Shown piece by piece: positions 17,966-26,458 of a stretch of DNA of 64,000 bases (positions are counted from its first letter, which is position 1; each line of letters starts with the position of its first letter). Location of the stretch: positions 62,001-126,000 of the forward strand of contig NZ_MDZC01000123.1 of the NCBI RefSeq assembly GCF_001816165.1, given 5' to 3'. The notes below the pieces were generated by a model. It was not told the DNA's origin. It did not search any database and worked only from the letters and a program-made list of their open reading frames with translations. The DNA is from Hymenobacter glacialis (GTDB taxonomy: Bacteria; Bacteroidota; Bacteroidia; Cytophagales; Hymenobacteraceae). The position numbers were made by a program, and so were the translations under genes.

Positions 17966-18910
17966 ATGCGTGCTACCTTACTACTCATTGCAATGGGCCT
18001 CGGGTTGCTGGCGGCTCCCGGCCGCGGCCAGGCCCAGGTAGTGCTCCCCCCCGCGGACACCGTCCGTCCCGTGCCGCCGCCGCTCTGGCGCAAGTCCGGC
18101 AAAGCCGGCCTTGGCCTTAACGAGTCGCTGCTGAGCACCAACTGGCGCGGCGGCGGCGTCAACACCATCGGCTTCAATGCCCTGGCCAACCTCAAGGCCA
18201 ACCGCAGGCTGGGCGTGCACTCCTTCGACAACGAGTCGGACTTCCTTTTTGCCTTTTCCGAAACCCGCGGCCTGGGCTACCGCAAGGGCCAGGACCGCCT
18301 CTACCTCGACACCAAGTACGGCCGCGCCATCAGCTCCAACTGGAACATGTTCCTCTCCCTTAACCTGCTCACGCAATTCGCCGGCGGCTACAAATACGAC
18401 AAAGACGCCCTCAGCAACGACCGCGCCCGGCAGGTGTCCGGGTTCTTCGCCCCCGCATTTCTCACCGCTGCCTACGGCTTCGAATACCACCCCAACCCCG
18501 CGTTTCGGGTGCGCCTGGCACCATTCGCGCCCCGCCTCACCGTGGTGAACCGCGCCGAGCGGTTTGTGGGAGTGCTCGGCGACACGCCCTACGGCGTGAA
18601 CCCCGGCCACAGCACCCGCTGGGAAGTCCTGGCCGCCCAAGTCCTGGCCGAATACGACAAGCCCCTCAGTCCCGCCGTGGCCCTCAAGGCCCGCTACGTC
18701 CTCTTCGCCAATTACGCCAACCTCAACGGCAAAGAAATTGACCACCGCCTCGACCTCGGCCTCACCGCCAAAGTGGGCAAATACGTCAACGTCGCCCTCA
18801 ACGGCATCGGCCTCTACGATTTCGACCAGGACGCCGGCCTGCAGTACTCGCAGGGCCTCACCATCGGCGTAGCCTACGCCTTCCAGAACTTTGTGGACGA
18901 GAAGAAATAA
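17966..18910 (+). CDS. DUF3078 domain protein, secreted
   Basis: A 314-residue protein with signal peptide (to about GRGQAQ, residue 24). The family signature is visible: WRKSGKAGLGLNESLLSTNW, then a long beta-rich stretch (FDNESDFLFAFSETRG, LYLDTKYGRAISSNW), ending in strand-like YSQGLTIGVAYAFQ. DUF3078 proteins in Bacteroidota are predicted outer-membrane beta-barrels of unknown function. It is a single gene, divergent from the BLUF gene with a 200-bp spacer in which no other gene is seen. Confidence 0.8.
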   Translation: MRATLLLIAMGLGLLAAPGRGQAQVVLPPADTVRPVPPPLWRKSGKAGLGLNESLLSTNWRGGGVNTIGFNALANLKANRRLGVHSFDNESDFLFAFSETRGLGYRKGQDRLYLDTKYGRAISSNWNMFLSLNLLTQFAGGYKYDKDALSNDRARQVSGFFAPAFLTAAYGFEYHPNPAFRVRLAPFAPRLTVVNRAERFVGVLGDTPYGVNPGHSTRWEVLAAQVLAEYDKPLSPAVALKARYVLFANYANLNGKEIDHRLDLGLTAKVGKYVNVALNGIGLYDFDQDAGLQYSQGLTIGVAYAFQNFVDEKK

Positions 18911-18957
18911 GGCTGGTCATACATCTTTCAGTTAACTCAGCATCAGGCGCTCGGTCT

Positions 18958-19959
18958 TTATTTTGCCCTTAACGAATGCAGTTTATCAAGTTGCAAATTT
19001 GCTTCTTCTATTATTTCGGTAATAATTTCTTTTGCCGTTTTTATTGTCTGTCCAATAAGCCCTACGCTTTGGCCTGCATATAATGCAAGTGCCTCCAGGT
19101 TACCTGTTGTTGTTTTAGTTGGAATATCATCAGCATAACGTTTGATGGTTTCTCCGCTTTGCTTTTGAGCGATAATTTCATGTTCATTTGGTCTTTGTCC
19201 AATTGAGGGTTTGCCTGAATTTTCCCAATTTATAACGGTGCTATTTCTAATTACTCGGTGCGGTGCATTGTCCCACCCAATATTAAAAAGCCTTTCAGCG
19301 TAAACAGTGTCATTTTCATTTGCTTTGGCAATTAATTCCTGATAAACCGAACTCGCATTTGCTTTTTTTGCCATCAAAAATCTTGTGCCAATCCAAATTC
19401 CTGACGCCCCTAATGACAATGCTGCTAAAAGGCCTCTTCCCTCAGTAAAACCACCTGCCGAAGCAAAAGGTATCTTGATTTTATCTGCTATAGAAGGAAC
19501 CAGTACACTTGAAGCAACTTTTCCAAGTACGTGCCCACCTGCTTCCCAACCTTGTGCAACTAAAAAATCAAGCCCAAGATTTTCAAAAAATAAGGCCTCT
19601 TCACTAGTCGAAACAGTTTGACAAACTTTGATGCCTTTTGATTTTAAAGCCTGCAAAAAAGGAAGTGAGTTGCCCCAGGCAAATGAAACCACGGGTACTT
19701 GCTCCTGTATGCAAATTTCGACTCGTTCCGATTGTTCCCATTCCAAAATCAGGTTTACACCAAACGGTTTGTTTGTCAGTCGTTTGGTTTCTCTGATTTT
19801 TTCCCTTGTGGTAGCAATATCTGTCCACGAAAGTGCCAACATGCCTAACCCCCCTGCATTGGAAACGGATGCTGCTAATTCAGGTGTTGTCGCACTTCCA
19901 ATGGGTGCTTGAATAATTGGAAAATCTATGTTTAAAAGCTTTGTCAGTGCTGTCTGCAT
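18958..19959 (-). CDS. nitronate monooxygenase / 2-nitropropane dioxygenase-like
   Basis: A 333-residue FMN TIM-barrel protein. The start MQTALTKLLNIDFPIIQAPI is the family N-terminus; an upstream in-frame extension to 20103 is non-coding. The catalytic-His motif is present (AQGWEAGGHVLG), followed by ASAGGFTEGRG and GASGIWIGTRF for phosphate binding. Such enzymes oxidise alkyl nitronates or, in FabK relatives, reduce enoyl-ACP. The gene is strikingly AT-rich with A/T-ending codons, unlike every flanking gene, indicating recent transfer from a lower-GC bacterium, plausibly another Bacteroidota lineage. Confidence 0.88.
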   Translation of the reverse strand: MQTALTKLLNIDFPIIQAPIGSATTPELAASVSNAGGLGMLALSWTDIATTREKIRETKRLTNKPFGVNLILEWEQSERVEICIQEQVPVVSFAWGNSLPFLQALKSKGIKVCQTVSTSEEALFFENLGLDFLVAQGWEAGGHVLGKVASSVLVPSIADKIKIPFASAGGFTEGRGLLAALSLGASGIWIGTRFLMAKKANASSVYQELIAKANENDTVYAERLFNIGWDNAPHRVIRNSTVINWENSGKPSIGQRPNEHEIIAQKQSGETIKRYADDIPTKTTTGNLEALALYAGQSVGLIGQTIKTAKEIITEIIEEANLQLDKLHSLRAK

Positions 19960-20077
19960 TGTGTGGGTATATAAATAGCGTCCATCATATCGGGTTTTGC
20001 AACTAGCTGGAAGGGCAGTTGTTGTGCAGTGCAGAAATGGGCCAGGCCAGCCACCAGCTTTCAAGAACTGAAGGCAA

Positions 20078-21103
20078 CTACCGCAGCGCGTAAATCCGCT
20101 CAATTATTTCCACCACTTTCAGGCCCTCCAGCGCATTGGTTGTGGCCGAGCTGCGCTGCTGCACCGTGTCCACCACGTTGTCGATAACCTGTACGTGGTT
20201 GGCGGCGGAGCCCTGGAAGGCGCCGTAATTATTGGCGGGATTGGTGGGGGCGAGGTCAGGTAACGCATACCCTTCCAGGTGGCAGTACTCCACCTTGTCC
20301 ATGTACTGACCGGCAATGCGCAGGCTGCCGCGCTCAGCCACCACGGTCAGGCTGCTTTCGAGGTTGCGGTCCCACACGGCGGTGCTGTAGCTGAGGGTGC
20401 CGCTGCCGCCGCGCACCAAATCAAACGTCACCAGGCCGCTGTCCTCAAACTCCGTCAATCCTGCGTGGGTGAAGTCGCGGAAGCGGGCCGAGATGTTGGT
20501 TATGTCGCCGAATACCCAGTACAGCAAATCCACGAAGTGGCTGAACTGCGTGAAGAGCGTGCCGCCGTCCAGGGCCTGGGTGCCTTTCCAGCTGCCGGGC
20601 TGGTAGTAGCGGGCGTCGCGGTTCCAGAAGCAATTGAGCTGCACCAGAAACACCTCGCCCAGGTGGCCTTCGTCTACCACCTGCTTGAGCCAGGCGGCGG
20701 GCGGCGAGTAGCGGTTTTGCATCACCCCAAAGGCCAGCTTGCCGGTTTGTTGGGCCGTGCGCACAATGGTTTCGGCATCGATGGTAGTCAGGGCAATGGG
20801 CTTTTCGATGACCACGTGCAGGCCGTGGTGCAGGCCCGCCACCGCCTGCGGCGCGTGCAGCCCGTTGGGCGTGGCCACGGTGAGGACGTCGGCGGTGGGG
20901 CCGTGTTGCAGGTAGGTTTCAAGCGAAAGGAAAAACGGCACCCCCGGAAACTCGACCGCTAAGCCGGCTTGCAGCTCGGGGCGCACGTCAATGAGGGCCA
21001 CTACCTGGGCACTGGCGTGCCGCGCCACCAGCGCGGCGTGGCGGCGGCCAATGTGGCCCACGCCGCAAATGGCAAAACGAACAGGGGTAATGGGTAGGCT
21101 CAC
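20078..21103 (-). CDS. Gfo/Idh/MocA family oxidoreductase
   Basis: A 341-residue NAD(P)-dependent sugar dehydrogenase-type protein, GTG start. The Rossmann motif is CGVGHIGRRH (13-22), and the EKP motif (VVIEKPIALT) supplies the conserved Lys. It overlaps no gene and lies 9 bp after the aminotransferase, so the two form an operon. The pairing resembles WlbA/WbpB (UDP-GlcNAcA 3-dehydrogenase) with a DegT-type aminotransferase in making 3-amino sugars for surface glycans. The acetyltransferase that completes such a pathway is not next to it. Substrate is inferred. Confidence 0.85.
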   Translation of the reverse strand: MSLPITPVRFAICGVGHIGRRHAALVARHASAQVVALIDVRPELQAGLAVEFPGVPFFLSLETYLQHGPTADVLTVATPNGLHAPQAVAGLHHGLHVVIEKPIALTTIDAETIVRTAQQTGKLAFGVMQNRYSPPAAWLKQVVDEGHLGEVFLVQLNCFWNRDARYYQPGSWKGTQALDGGTLFTQFSHFVDLLYWVFGDITNISARFRDFTHAGLTEFEDSGLVTFDLVRGGSGTLSYSTAVWDRNLESSLTVVAERGSLRIAGQYMDKVEYCHLEGYALPDLAPTNPANNYGAFQGSAANHVQVIDNVVDTVQQRSSATTNALEGLKVVEIIERIYALR

Positions 21104-21112
21104 TAGGCAGAA

Positions 21113-22264
21113 TTAATTACCAAAGAAAGAGCCAACGCAGTCGATAATGTACTCCTGCTGCTCCGGCGTCAGCCGCGGATGCACCGGCAGCGACAGCACC
21201 GATGCGCACAGCCGCTCGGCCACCGGGAATTGCCCCGCCTGGTAGCCCAGGTAAGCATAGGCCGGCTGCGCATGCACCGGCAGCGGATAATAAACCATGG
21301 TGGGCACGCCGCACCGTTGCAGAAAGTGCTGCAAGTCATCACGGCGCCCTTCCGCTACCGTGAGGGTGTACTGATGGAAAACGTGCGTGCTGCGCGGGTC
21401 GCGGGCCGGAACGCGCAGGCCCGAGATGCCGGCTAGCGCCGCATCGTAGCGGGCTGCTACGGCCTGGCGGGCGGCAGTGGCGGCGGGCAGGTGCGGCAGT
21501 TTCACACGGAGCAGGGCGGCTTGCAGCGTGTCGAGGCGGGAGTTGAGGCCAATGCGCTGGTGGTGGTATTTGCGGCTCTGGCCGTGGTTGGCCAGCTGGC
21601 GGAGCAGGGCGGCGCGGGTCGGGTCGCGGGTGAGCAGGGCACCGCCGTCGCCCATTGCACCCAGGTTCTTGGAGGGAAAAAACGACGTGGTGCCCACTTC
21701 TCCCACCGTGCCGGCGAAGGCCGTTGCGCCGCCAGCGAACTGGAAGGTGGCGCCAATGGCCTGGGCATTGTCCTCAATCAGCGCCGCGCCGTGCTGCGTG
21801 GAAACGCGGTGCAGGGCCTCCAAATCGGCGCATTGCCCAAACAAATGCACGGCAATGATGGCCCCGGTGCGCGGCGTGAGAGCCGCCTCTACGGCGGCGG
21901 GGTCCAGGTTGAAAGTGTCGGGGAGCACATCGGCCAGCACCGGGCGCAGGCCCAGCAGCGCCGCCGCCTCCAGGGTGGCCACGTAGGTGAATGCCGGCAC
22001 AATCACCTCGGCACTAGCCGGCAGCTCCAGGCTCATCAGGGCCAGGGCGAGGGCGTCGGTGCCATTGGCGCACGGTACCACGTGAGCGCCGCCCAGGTAG
22101 GCACCCAGCTCCGTGGCAAACTTCCCCACCGCCGGCCCCTGGATGTAGGCGGCCCCGGCCACGGTCTCACTCAGGGCATCGGCCAGAGCCGGCTGCATGG
22201 CGGCATGCTCCCCGGCCAGGTCGAGCAGAAGAATAGGAGTGGGCGGAGCGGGTAAAATGGACAC
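21113..22264 (-). CDS. DegT/DnrJ/EryC1/StrS aminotransferase
   Basis: About 383 residues. No ATG is available; GTG at 22264 or TTG at 22270 must be used. The PLP Lys is K201 counted from the TTG (FFPSKNLGAMGDGG), with EDNAQAIGA upstream and CANGTDALALAL near the N-terminus, all family hallmarks. It would transfer an amino group from glutamate to a keto-sugar nucleotide. A perfect -7 box, TATCTTTG, lies at 22287-22294, giving a leader of roughly 12-18 nt. It is co-transcribed with the downstream dehydrogenase. Confidence 0.88.
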   Translation of the reverse strand: MSILPAPPTPILLLDLAGEHAAMQPALADALSETVAGAAYIQGPAVGKFATELGAYLGGAHVVPCANGTDALALALMSLELPASAEVIVPAFTYVATLEAAALLGLRPVLADVLPDTFNLDPAAVEAALTPRTGAIIAVHLFGQCADLEALHRVSTQHGAALIEDNAQAIGATFQFAGGATAFAGTVGEVGTTSFFPSKNLGAMGDGGALLTRDPTRAALLRQLANHGQSRKYHHQRIGLNSRLDTLQAALLRVKLPHLPAATAARQAVAARYDAALAGISGLRVPARDPRSTHVFHQYTLTVAEGRRDDLQHFLQRCGVPTMVYYPLPVHAQPAYAYLGYQAGQFPVAERLCASVLSLPVHPRLTPEQQEYIIDCVGSFFGN

Positions 22265-22286
22265 GGACAAGCAGAAAAGCGGTGCT

Positions 22287-22294
22287 CAAAGATA
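22287..22294 (-). promoter_or_regulatory. -7 box of the aminotransferase/dehydrogenase operon
   Basis: Minus-strand TATCTTTG is a perfect TAnnTTTG match, 22 nt upstream of the GTG at 22264. Confidence 0.55.
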
Positions 22295-22475
22295 GAGGGC
22301 TGCCTCGCCACAGCCGCTTTATTAGGTGGGCCGCGCTGGACCACTCTCCCGCCTGACCAGGGCCGCGTACCGGCAGCTGCGACAACTTCGCAGCCAAAGA
22401 TTGCGTTAAAAAGGCGCTTGATAGCTCCAGGGCTATCAGACATCCACCTTTTTCTCCCTTTCTTTCTCCTGCGCT

Positions 22476-23309
22476 ATGTTCAGAAAATACCTCACCCTCC
22501 ACTCTTTGGCCGCCCTTTTGATGGTAGGCGGCGTCGGCTTTACCAGCACCAGTTGCTCGCAGGCTGACAAGCAAGAGCTTTCAGCCGAAAAAGACCAGGC
22601 GTACAACGACTTGGTGGTTTTCGTAGAGCAAACCGAAAACAAAGCCAATGCGGCAGCCGATGAAGTGGAAGCCGATTATGAGCGCGAAAGCGCCCAGCTG
22701 AAAGCTGATTTCGACGCCAAAGTGGCCGCCGTTGATAAGTATTCCAGCGATTACGACGAAGCCCGCCGCCAGGAAATAGACGGCCTGCGCACCCGCTACT
22801 CTACCGCCTACGACCGGCGCCAGGCCACCTGGGATGCCCGGGGCACAGGCGGTGCCATGAAAATGGGCCAATACTACAAACCCACCCAGCCCGCGGCTCA
22901 GCTCACGGCAGCCAATGCCCGCGCCACCTACGAGGCGTTTACCCGCGATATAAAGAAGAACGAAGAGCGCTACGACCTCGATGACTGGCGCAACATCAAC
23001 GCCGAGTGGCGTGCCCTGGATGAAGCCTACGACAACGTGAAAGGCGACATCTCTGCCCGCGACCTTGCCGAGATTCAGAAGGAAAAGCTGAAGTATGCCG
23101 CCTTCAAATCCTGGGATAAAACACAGGGCCGTGCCGCTCAGGGTGCCAACGCCGTAAGCGGAGCGGCTCAGGACGTAAAAGCCGAAACTGCCGATGAGCG
23201 CAGCAAAGTAGGCCAGGCCGCCCGCAATACGGCCACCGACGTGAAGCAGGCCGGCAAGAAAGTAGGCGGTGCCGTGAAAGACGTATTCGACGGCAAAGAC
23301 AACGACTAA
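22476..23309 (+). CDS. coiled-coil lipoprotein with LEA-like tail
   Basis: A 277-residue predicted lipoprotein (STSC lipobox region, Cys 27). Residues 30-110 are charged helical coiled-coil (DKQELSAEKDQAYNDL, DYERESAQLKADFD). The last 60 residues repeat short Ala/Lys/Asp helical words (AAQDVKAE, AARNTATDVKQAGKK, VGGAVKDVFDG) like LEA or apolipoprotein amphipathic repeats. I do not recognise a characterised family. It may have a structural or stress role at the envelope; that is a guess. A strong terminator follows. Confidence 0.75.
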   Translation: MFRKYLTLHSLAALLMVGGVGFTSTSCSQADKQELSAEKDQAYNDLVVFVEQTENKANAAADEVEADYERESAQLKADFDAKVAAVDKYSSDYDEARRQEIDGLRTRYSTAYDRRQATWDARGTGGAMKMGQYYKPTQPAAQLTAANARATYEAFTRDIKKNEERYDLDDWRNINAEWRALDEAYDNVKGDISARDLAEIQKEKLKYAAFKSWDKTQGRAAQGANAVSGAAQDVKAETADERSKVGQAARNTATDVKQAGKKVGGAVKDVFDGKDND

Positions 23310-23337
23310 ATCTGCTTTCGGACTGCATCGGCCCTCC

Positions 23338-23379
23338 AAAATGCCGGTTCTCAGCTACGTGCTGGGAACCGGCATTTTT
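23338..23379 (+). terminator. rho-independent terminator
   Basis: AAAATGCCGGTTCTCAGC and GCTGGGAACCGGCATTTTT pair around a 5-nt loop and end in a T run, 28 bp after the lipoprotein stop. Confidence 0.85.
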
Positions 23380-23420
23380 GTGTTAATGTAGCTGCGTAAA
23401 GCATTCGTAACTATCTCCAG

Positions 23421-23454
23421 AACTTCATGCATCGGCTGCACTCAGCATGACGTT
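23421..23454. repeat. remnant of the GTCATGCTGAGC palindrome
   Basis: AACTTCATGC and, after a short loop, CTCAGCATGACGTT are the outer ends of the 48827-48918-type repeat with most of the stem missing, as if internally deleted. Confidence 0.5.
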
Positions 23455-23460
23455 CTATTA

Positions 23461-24369
23461 CTACTCAATAGCAGCCTGATTTTGTGCTACCAGCAGCCAG
23501 TATAGCTTCAGCAAATCGAGGTGAGCAAGGCGCGGGCGCAGCGAGAGCAACCCGCGCCGCAGGACGGGGGCCAGCGCCCTGAGTAGGTGCCGCGCAGCAC
23601 CTGCCAGGCCCAGGCGATGCAGCCGCCCGGCAGTACTAAGCAACCGCGACTCGCTGGCATGGCCCGGGTGGCGGTGCATCTGCGCGAGGTTGCGCACGGC
23701 CTCTTCACATTTTTGTAGAAACACTGCGGCTGGCTCCAGGCCCGCGTGCAACACGGGGTTGTCCAAGTGCACCACCGCAACCTGCGCCCGGGCCAGGGCC
23801 AGGCCCAGGGCAGTATCCTCGTGGCCATAGCCGTTCAGGGTTTCATCGAGGGGAAAGCGGGCCAGTACATCGGCCCGAATCAGGGCGTTGTTAACGGTGA
23901 GCTGTCCGTGTGGGGCCAGCTGCCGCACAGCGGCAGGACGCGCCTCCCGCTCCCGCCCGTATAGCCAGCGCAGGTGCAGGGCCGCATCGGCAGGCTTGGC
24001 AGGGGCGTAGCTGGTGCCCCCGATAAGGACCGGCGCCTGGGTGCGGGCCGCTGCGTACCGGGCCAGCAGCTGAGCGTCGGGCAGGAGGCTGTCATTATCC
24101 AGCAGCAGCAGCCACTCGTGTTGCGCGGTAGCCGCCAGCTGGTTGCGAATGGCGGCCCGGCCCACGTTCTGGGCCAGCTCGCGGTAGCGCACGCCGGCCC
24201 GCGCGCTCAGTGGGCGGTTGAGCTCCCGGAATTCCTCGCGGGAGCCGTCGTCCAATAACATAATCTCGACTGGCCCCGGCCAGTCGCCGGCCTGCGCCAA
24301 CAGCGCCTCAACCAAGGGGTTGACGTTCCAATTGAAAACAGGAATCAATACCGACAGCCCAGGTGCCAT
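23461..24369 (-). CDS. family 2 glycosyltransferase
   Basis: A 302-residue GT-A fold protein. N-terminal LSVLIPVFNWNV, LLDDGSREEF, then the DxD-type LLLLDNDSLL and the acceptor-side motif LNGYGHEDTALG are all typical of GT2 enzymes. It transfers a sugar from a nucleotide donor, probably to a surface polysaccharide or lipid; the GHEDT motif recalls galactosyltransferase-like C-terminal domains. There is no membrane segment. It stands downstream of ftsE with a 52-bp spacer, so co-transcription is possible. Confidence 0.85.
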   Translation of the reverse strand: MAPGLSVLIPVFNWNVNPLVEALLAQAGDWPGPVEIMLLDDGSREEFRELNRPLSARAGVRYRELAQNVGRAAIRNQLAATAQHEWLLLLDNDSLLPDAQLLARYAAARTQAPVLIGGTSYAPAKPADAALHLRWLYGREREARPAAVRQLAPHGQLTVNNALIRADVLARFPLDETLNGYGHEDTALGLALARAQVAVVHLDNPVLHAGLEPAAVFLQKCEEAVRNLAQMHRHPGHASESRLLSTAGRLHRLGLAGAARHLLRALAPVLRRGLLSLRPRLAHLDLLKLYWLLVAQNQAAIE

Positions 24370-24421
24370 GCTACGTAACCATTAACAACAAGCCGGCCGC
24401 GAAGTAGGGCCGGCAATTGGG

Positions 24422-25108
24422 CTAAACCCGGGGTGGCCGGGCCGAGTCAAGCAACTCACCGTCCTGGCAGGTGAGCACCCGGTGCGGGTACTTCTCAATC
24501 AGCTGGAAGTTGTGGGTGGCCATGAGAATAGCGGTGCCGGCGTTATTTATCTCCCCAAACAGCTGCATGATGCTGGCCGATACGTCCGGGTCGAGGTTGC
24601 CGGTGGGCTCGTCGGCCAGCAGGAGCACGGGCTCGTTGAGCATGGCCCGGGCAATGACCACGCGCTGCTGCTCGCCGCCCGAGAGGCGGTGCGGCATGCG
24701 GTTGGCGGCCCCGTTGAGGCCCACTTGGGTGAGTACGTCGCTGATGCGCTGCTGCTTTTTGGCCTTGCCCTTCCAGCCGGTGGCGTTGAGCACGAACAGC
24801 AGATTTTCGGCCACCGAGCGGTCTGACAGCAGCTGGAAATCCTGGAACACAATGCCCAGGCGGCGGCGCAGATAGGGCACTTTGCCCGCCGACAGCTTGG
24901 GCAGCACAAATCCGGCCACGGTGCCGCTGCCGTTTTGCAGGGGCAGGTCGGCATATAGCGTTTTGAGTAGCGAGGACTTGCCCGCCCCCGTGCGGCCCAC
25001 CAGGTAGGCAAAGGCGCTTTTCTCCAGCGTGAAAGTTACGCCCTGCAATACTGCCTGCTGCTCCTGCATTATCGTGGCATCGTGCAGCTCAATAACGTTC
25101 TCAGACAT
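24422..25108 (-). CDS. ftsE: cell division ATP-binding protein FtsE
   Basis: A 228-residue ABC ATPase, start at MSENVIELHD (an upstream ATG at 25138 adds residues foreign to the family). Walker A is GRTGAGKSS, the signature LSGGEQQR, Walker B LLLADEPTGNLD, and the H-loop ATHNFQLIE. The short size and the DEPTGNLDP form fit FtsE, which with FtsX controls peptidoglycan hydrolases at the septum. No ftsX is adjacent, which differs from E. coli; in Bacteroidota the two genes are often separated. Confidence 0.85.
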   Translation of the reverse strand: MSENVIELHDATIMQEQQAVLQGVTFTLEKSAFAYLVGRTGAGKSSLLKTLYADLPLQNGSGTVAGFVLPKLSAGKVPYLRRRLGIVFQDFQLLSDRSVAENLLFVLNATGWKGKAKKQQRISDVLTQVGLNGAANRMPHRLSGGEQQRVVIARAMLNEPVLLLADEPTGNLDPDVSASIMQLFGEINNAGTAILMATHNFQLIEKYPHRVLTCQDGELLDSARPPRV

Positions 25109-25191
25109 AGAATAAACGGCCAAATGGCAGTGGCGCAAAACCGCTGCCTGGGAAGTTGAAAATACAAAGAGCGCCGCTGCCCGTTGGCGCG

Positions 25192-25395
25192 CTAGAGCGC
25201 CAACGGGCGCAGCTTGCCGAACTCCAAATCCGCAATCACCGCCGCCAGCTCCACTTCCTTGCCCTCCAGGCCGTAGCGGTGCAGGTCCTTCAGCGGCCGG
25301 TCGGCCCGGAAGTAGGCAATGAGCACAAAGGCTTCGTCCCGGAGCTGGATATAGTCCGGAATCTTGGCCTTGCCCTTCACTTTGATGATGTACAT
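25192..25395 (-). CDS. small conserved-looking protein, 67 aa
   Basis: A compact 67-residue frame (MYIIKVKGKAKIPDYIQLRD...) with balanced composition and no signal peptide. GC codon bias fits a real gene. I recognise no domain. It lies between ftsE and the transaldolase gene, all on the minus strand, but separated from the latter by a palindromic spacer. Function unknown. Confidence 0.6.
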   Translation of the reverse strand: MYIIKVKGKAKIPDYIQLRDEAFVLIAYFRADRPLKDLHRYGLEGKEVELAAVIADLEFGKLRPLAL

Positions 25396-25400
25396 GGTGG

Positions 25401-25497
25401 GAATTATGAGTGTTGAATCATGAATTATGAATTGGTATTTCGACGCATCAATCTCACAGCGAAGAAACTTCTAATTCATAATTTATAACTCATAATT
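25401..25497. repeat. AATTATGAATT word palindrome
   Basis: GAATTATGAGTGTTGAATC and ATGAATTATGAATT (25401-25434) are mirrored by AATTCATAATTTATAACTCA (25473-25497). The AT-rich word is repeated in both orientations. The same family fills 63219-63320. Confidence 0.85.
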
Positions 25498-25502
25498 GAG
25501 CG

Positions 25503-26159
25503 TTAAGAATTAACGCGCTTGTGGTCGGCCAGGAACGTAGCCAGGCCCTTGTCGGTCAGGGGGTGGTTGAGCAGGGCCGTAATCACGTTGAGGGGGCAAG
25601 TCACCACATCGGCGCCAATTTCGGCGCACTGGATGAGGTGTGGCACGTGGCGCACCGAAGCCGCCAGCACCTCGGTGGGGTAGCCGTAGTTGCTGAAAAT
25701 CTGCACGATTTGCTCTACCAGCTGCAGGCCGTCGTGCCCGATATCATCGAGGCGGCCCACGAAGGGCGACACATAGGTAGCGCCGGCTTTGGCCGCCAGT
25801 AGCGCCTGCCCGGCCGTGAAAATCAGCGTACAGTTGGTTTTAATGCCTTTGTCTGAGAAGTACTTGATGGCCTTGATGCCGTCCTTAATCATGGGCACTT
25901 TCACCACAATATTGGGGTGCAGCTCGGCCAGCTCTTCGCCCTCGCGCACCATGCCTTCGTAGTCGGTGGCAATCACCTCGGCCGACACGTCGCCGTCCAC
26001 CAGCTCGCAGATTTGGCGGTAGTGGGCCATCACGCTGTCGATGCCGCGAATGCCTTCTTTGGCCATCAGCGACGGATTGGTGGTCACGCCGTCGAGCACG
26101 CCCAGCTCTACGGCTTCGCGGATTTCGTTGAGGTTGGCGGTGTCAATGAAGAATTTCAT
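25503..26159 (-). CDS. fsa: fructose-6-phosphate aldolase / transaldolase family
   Basis: A 218-residue protein with start MKFFIDTANLNEIREA, the family N-terminus. The Schiff-base Lys lies in NIVVKVPMIKDG, followed by TNCTLIFTAGQALLAAKAG and SPFVGRLDDIG. The short length fits the FSA/TalC subfamily rather than classical transaldolase. It would cleave fructose 6-phosphate or act as transaldolase in the pentose phosphate pathway; sequence alone does not separate these. The reverse strand just upstream is an E-family palindrome, not coding. Confidence 0.88.
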   Translation of the reverse strand: MKFFIDTANLNEIREAVELGVLDGVTTNPSLMAKEGIRGIDSVMAHYRQICELVDGDVSAEVIATDYEGMVREGEELAELHPNIVVKVPMIKDGIKAIKYFSDKGIKTNCTLIFTAGQALLAAKAGATYVSPFVGRLDDIGHDGLQLVEQIVQIFSNYGYPTEVLAASVRHVPHLIQCAEIGADVVTCPLNVITALLNHPLTDKGLATFLADHKRVNS

Positions 26160-26165
26160 AGGAGG

Positions 26166-26280
26166 GGTCTTGGGGTCTTGGGGACTTGGGGACTTGGTTT
26201 TGGACGAGGATTGCTGACGGAAAAAAACAAGCTCCCACGTCCCCAAAACCCTGAGTCCCCAAAAAAGAATCAGCCCCAAA
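26166..26280. repeat. GGGGACTTGG word palindrome
   Basis: TCTTGGGGTCTTGGGGACTT plus GGGGACTTGGTTTTGG is mirrored by CGTCCCCAAAACCCTGAGTC and CCCAAAAAAG. It shares CCCTGAGTCCCCAAA with the palindrome at 62162-62221. Confidence 0.75.
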
Positions 26281-26342
26281 GCTACTCAACGGGCCGCCAA
26301 AATGCGGAACCGAGCAGCGATGGGGCCGACACGAAAGGGCAA

Positions 26343-26438
26343 AAAAAAGCAAGCCAAAATCGCACCGCTACAACCACTTACCCTTGCTACCTTCCGGTCC
26401 TGGGGGAGTTCAGCGGGAGCTGGTCGTTCTGACTTGCC
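26343..26438 (-). ncRNA. ffs: signal recognition particle RNA (4.5S type)
   Basis: The minus strand carries the universally conserved SRP Alu-less hairpin core: CAGGACCGGAAGGTAGCAAG, flanked by complementary CTCCCCC and GGGTAAG-type strands. The RNA ends pair (5' GCAAG with 3' CTTGC) and the 3' end runs into eight T. It binds Ffh to target membrane proteins. A perfect -7 box sits 4 nt upstream of the predicted 5' end (GGCAAG). About 96 nt, the usual size for short bacterial SRP RNA. Ends are accurate to a few nt. Confidence 0.92.
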
Positions 26439-26442
26439 ATTG

Positions 26443-26450
26443 CAAAGGTA
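26443..26450 (-). promoter_or_regulatory. -7 box of the SRP RNA gene
   Basis: Minus-strand TACCTTTG, a perfect TAnnTTTG, then CAAT, then the predicted RNA start at G26438. Because the RNA end is fixed by its terminal helix, this calibrates box-to-start spacing at 4 nt. Confidence 0.8.
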
Positions 26451-26458
26451 ATGCACAG

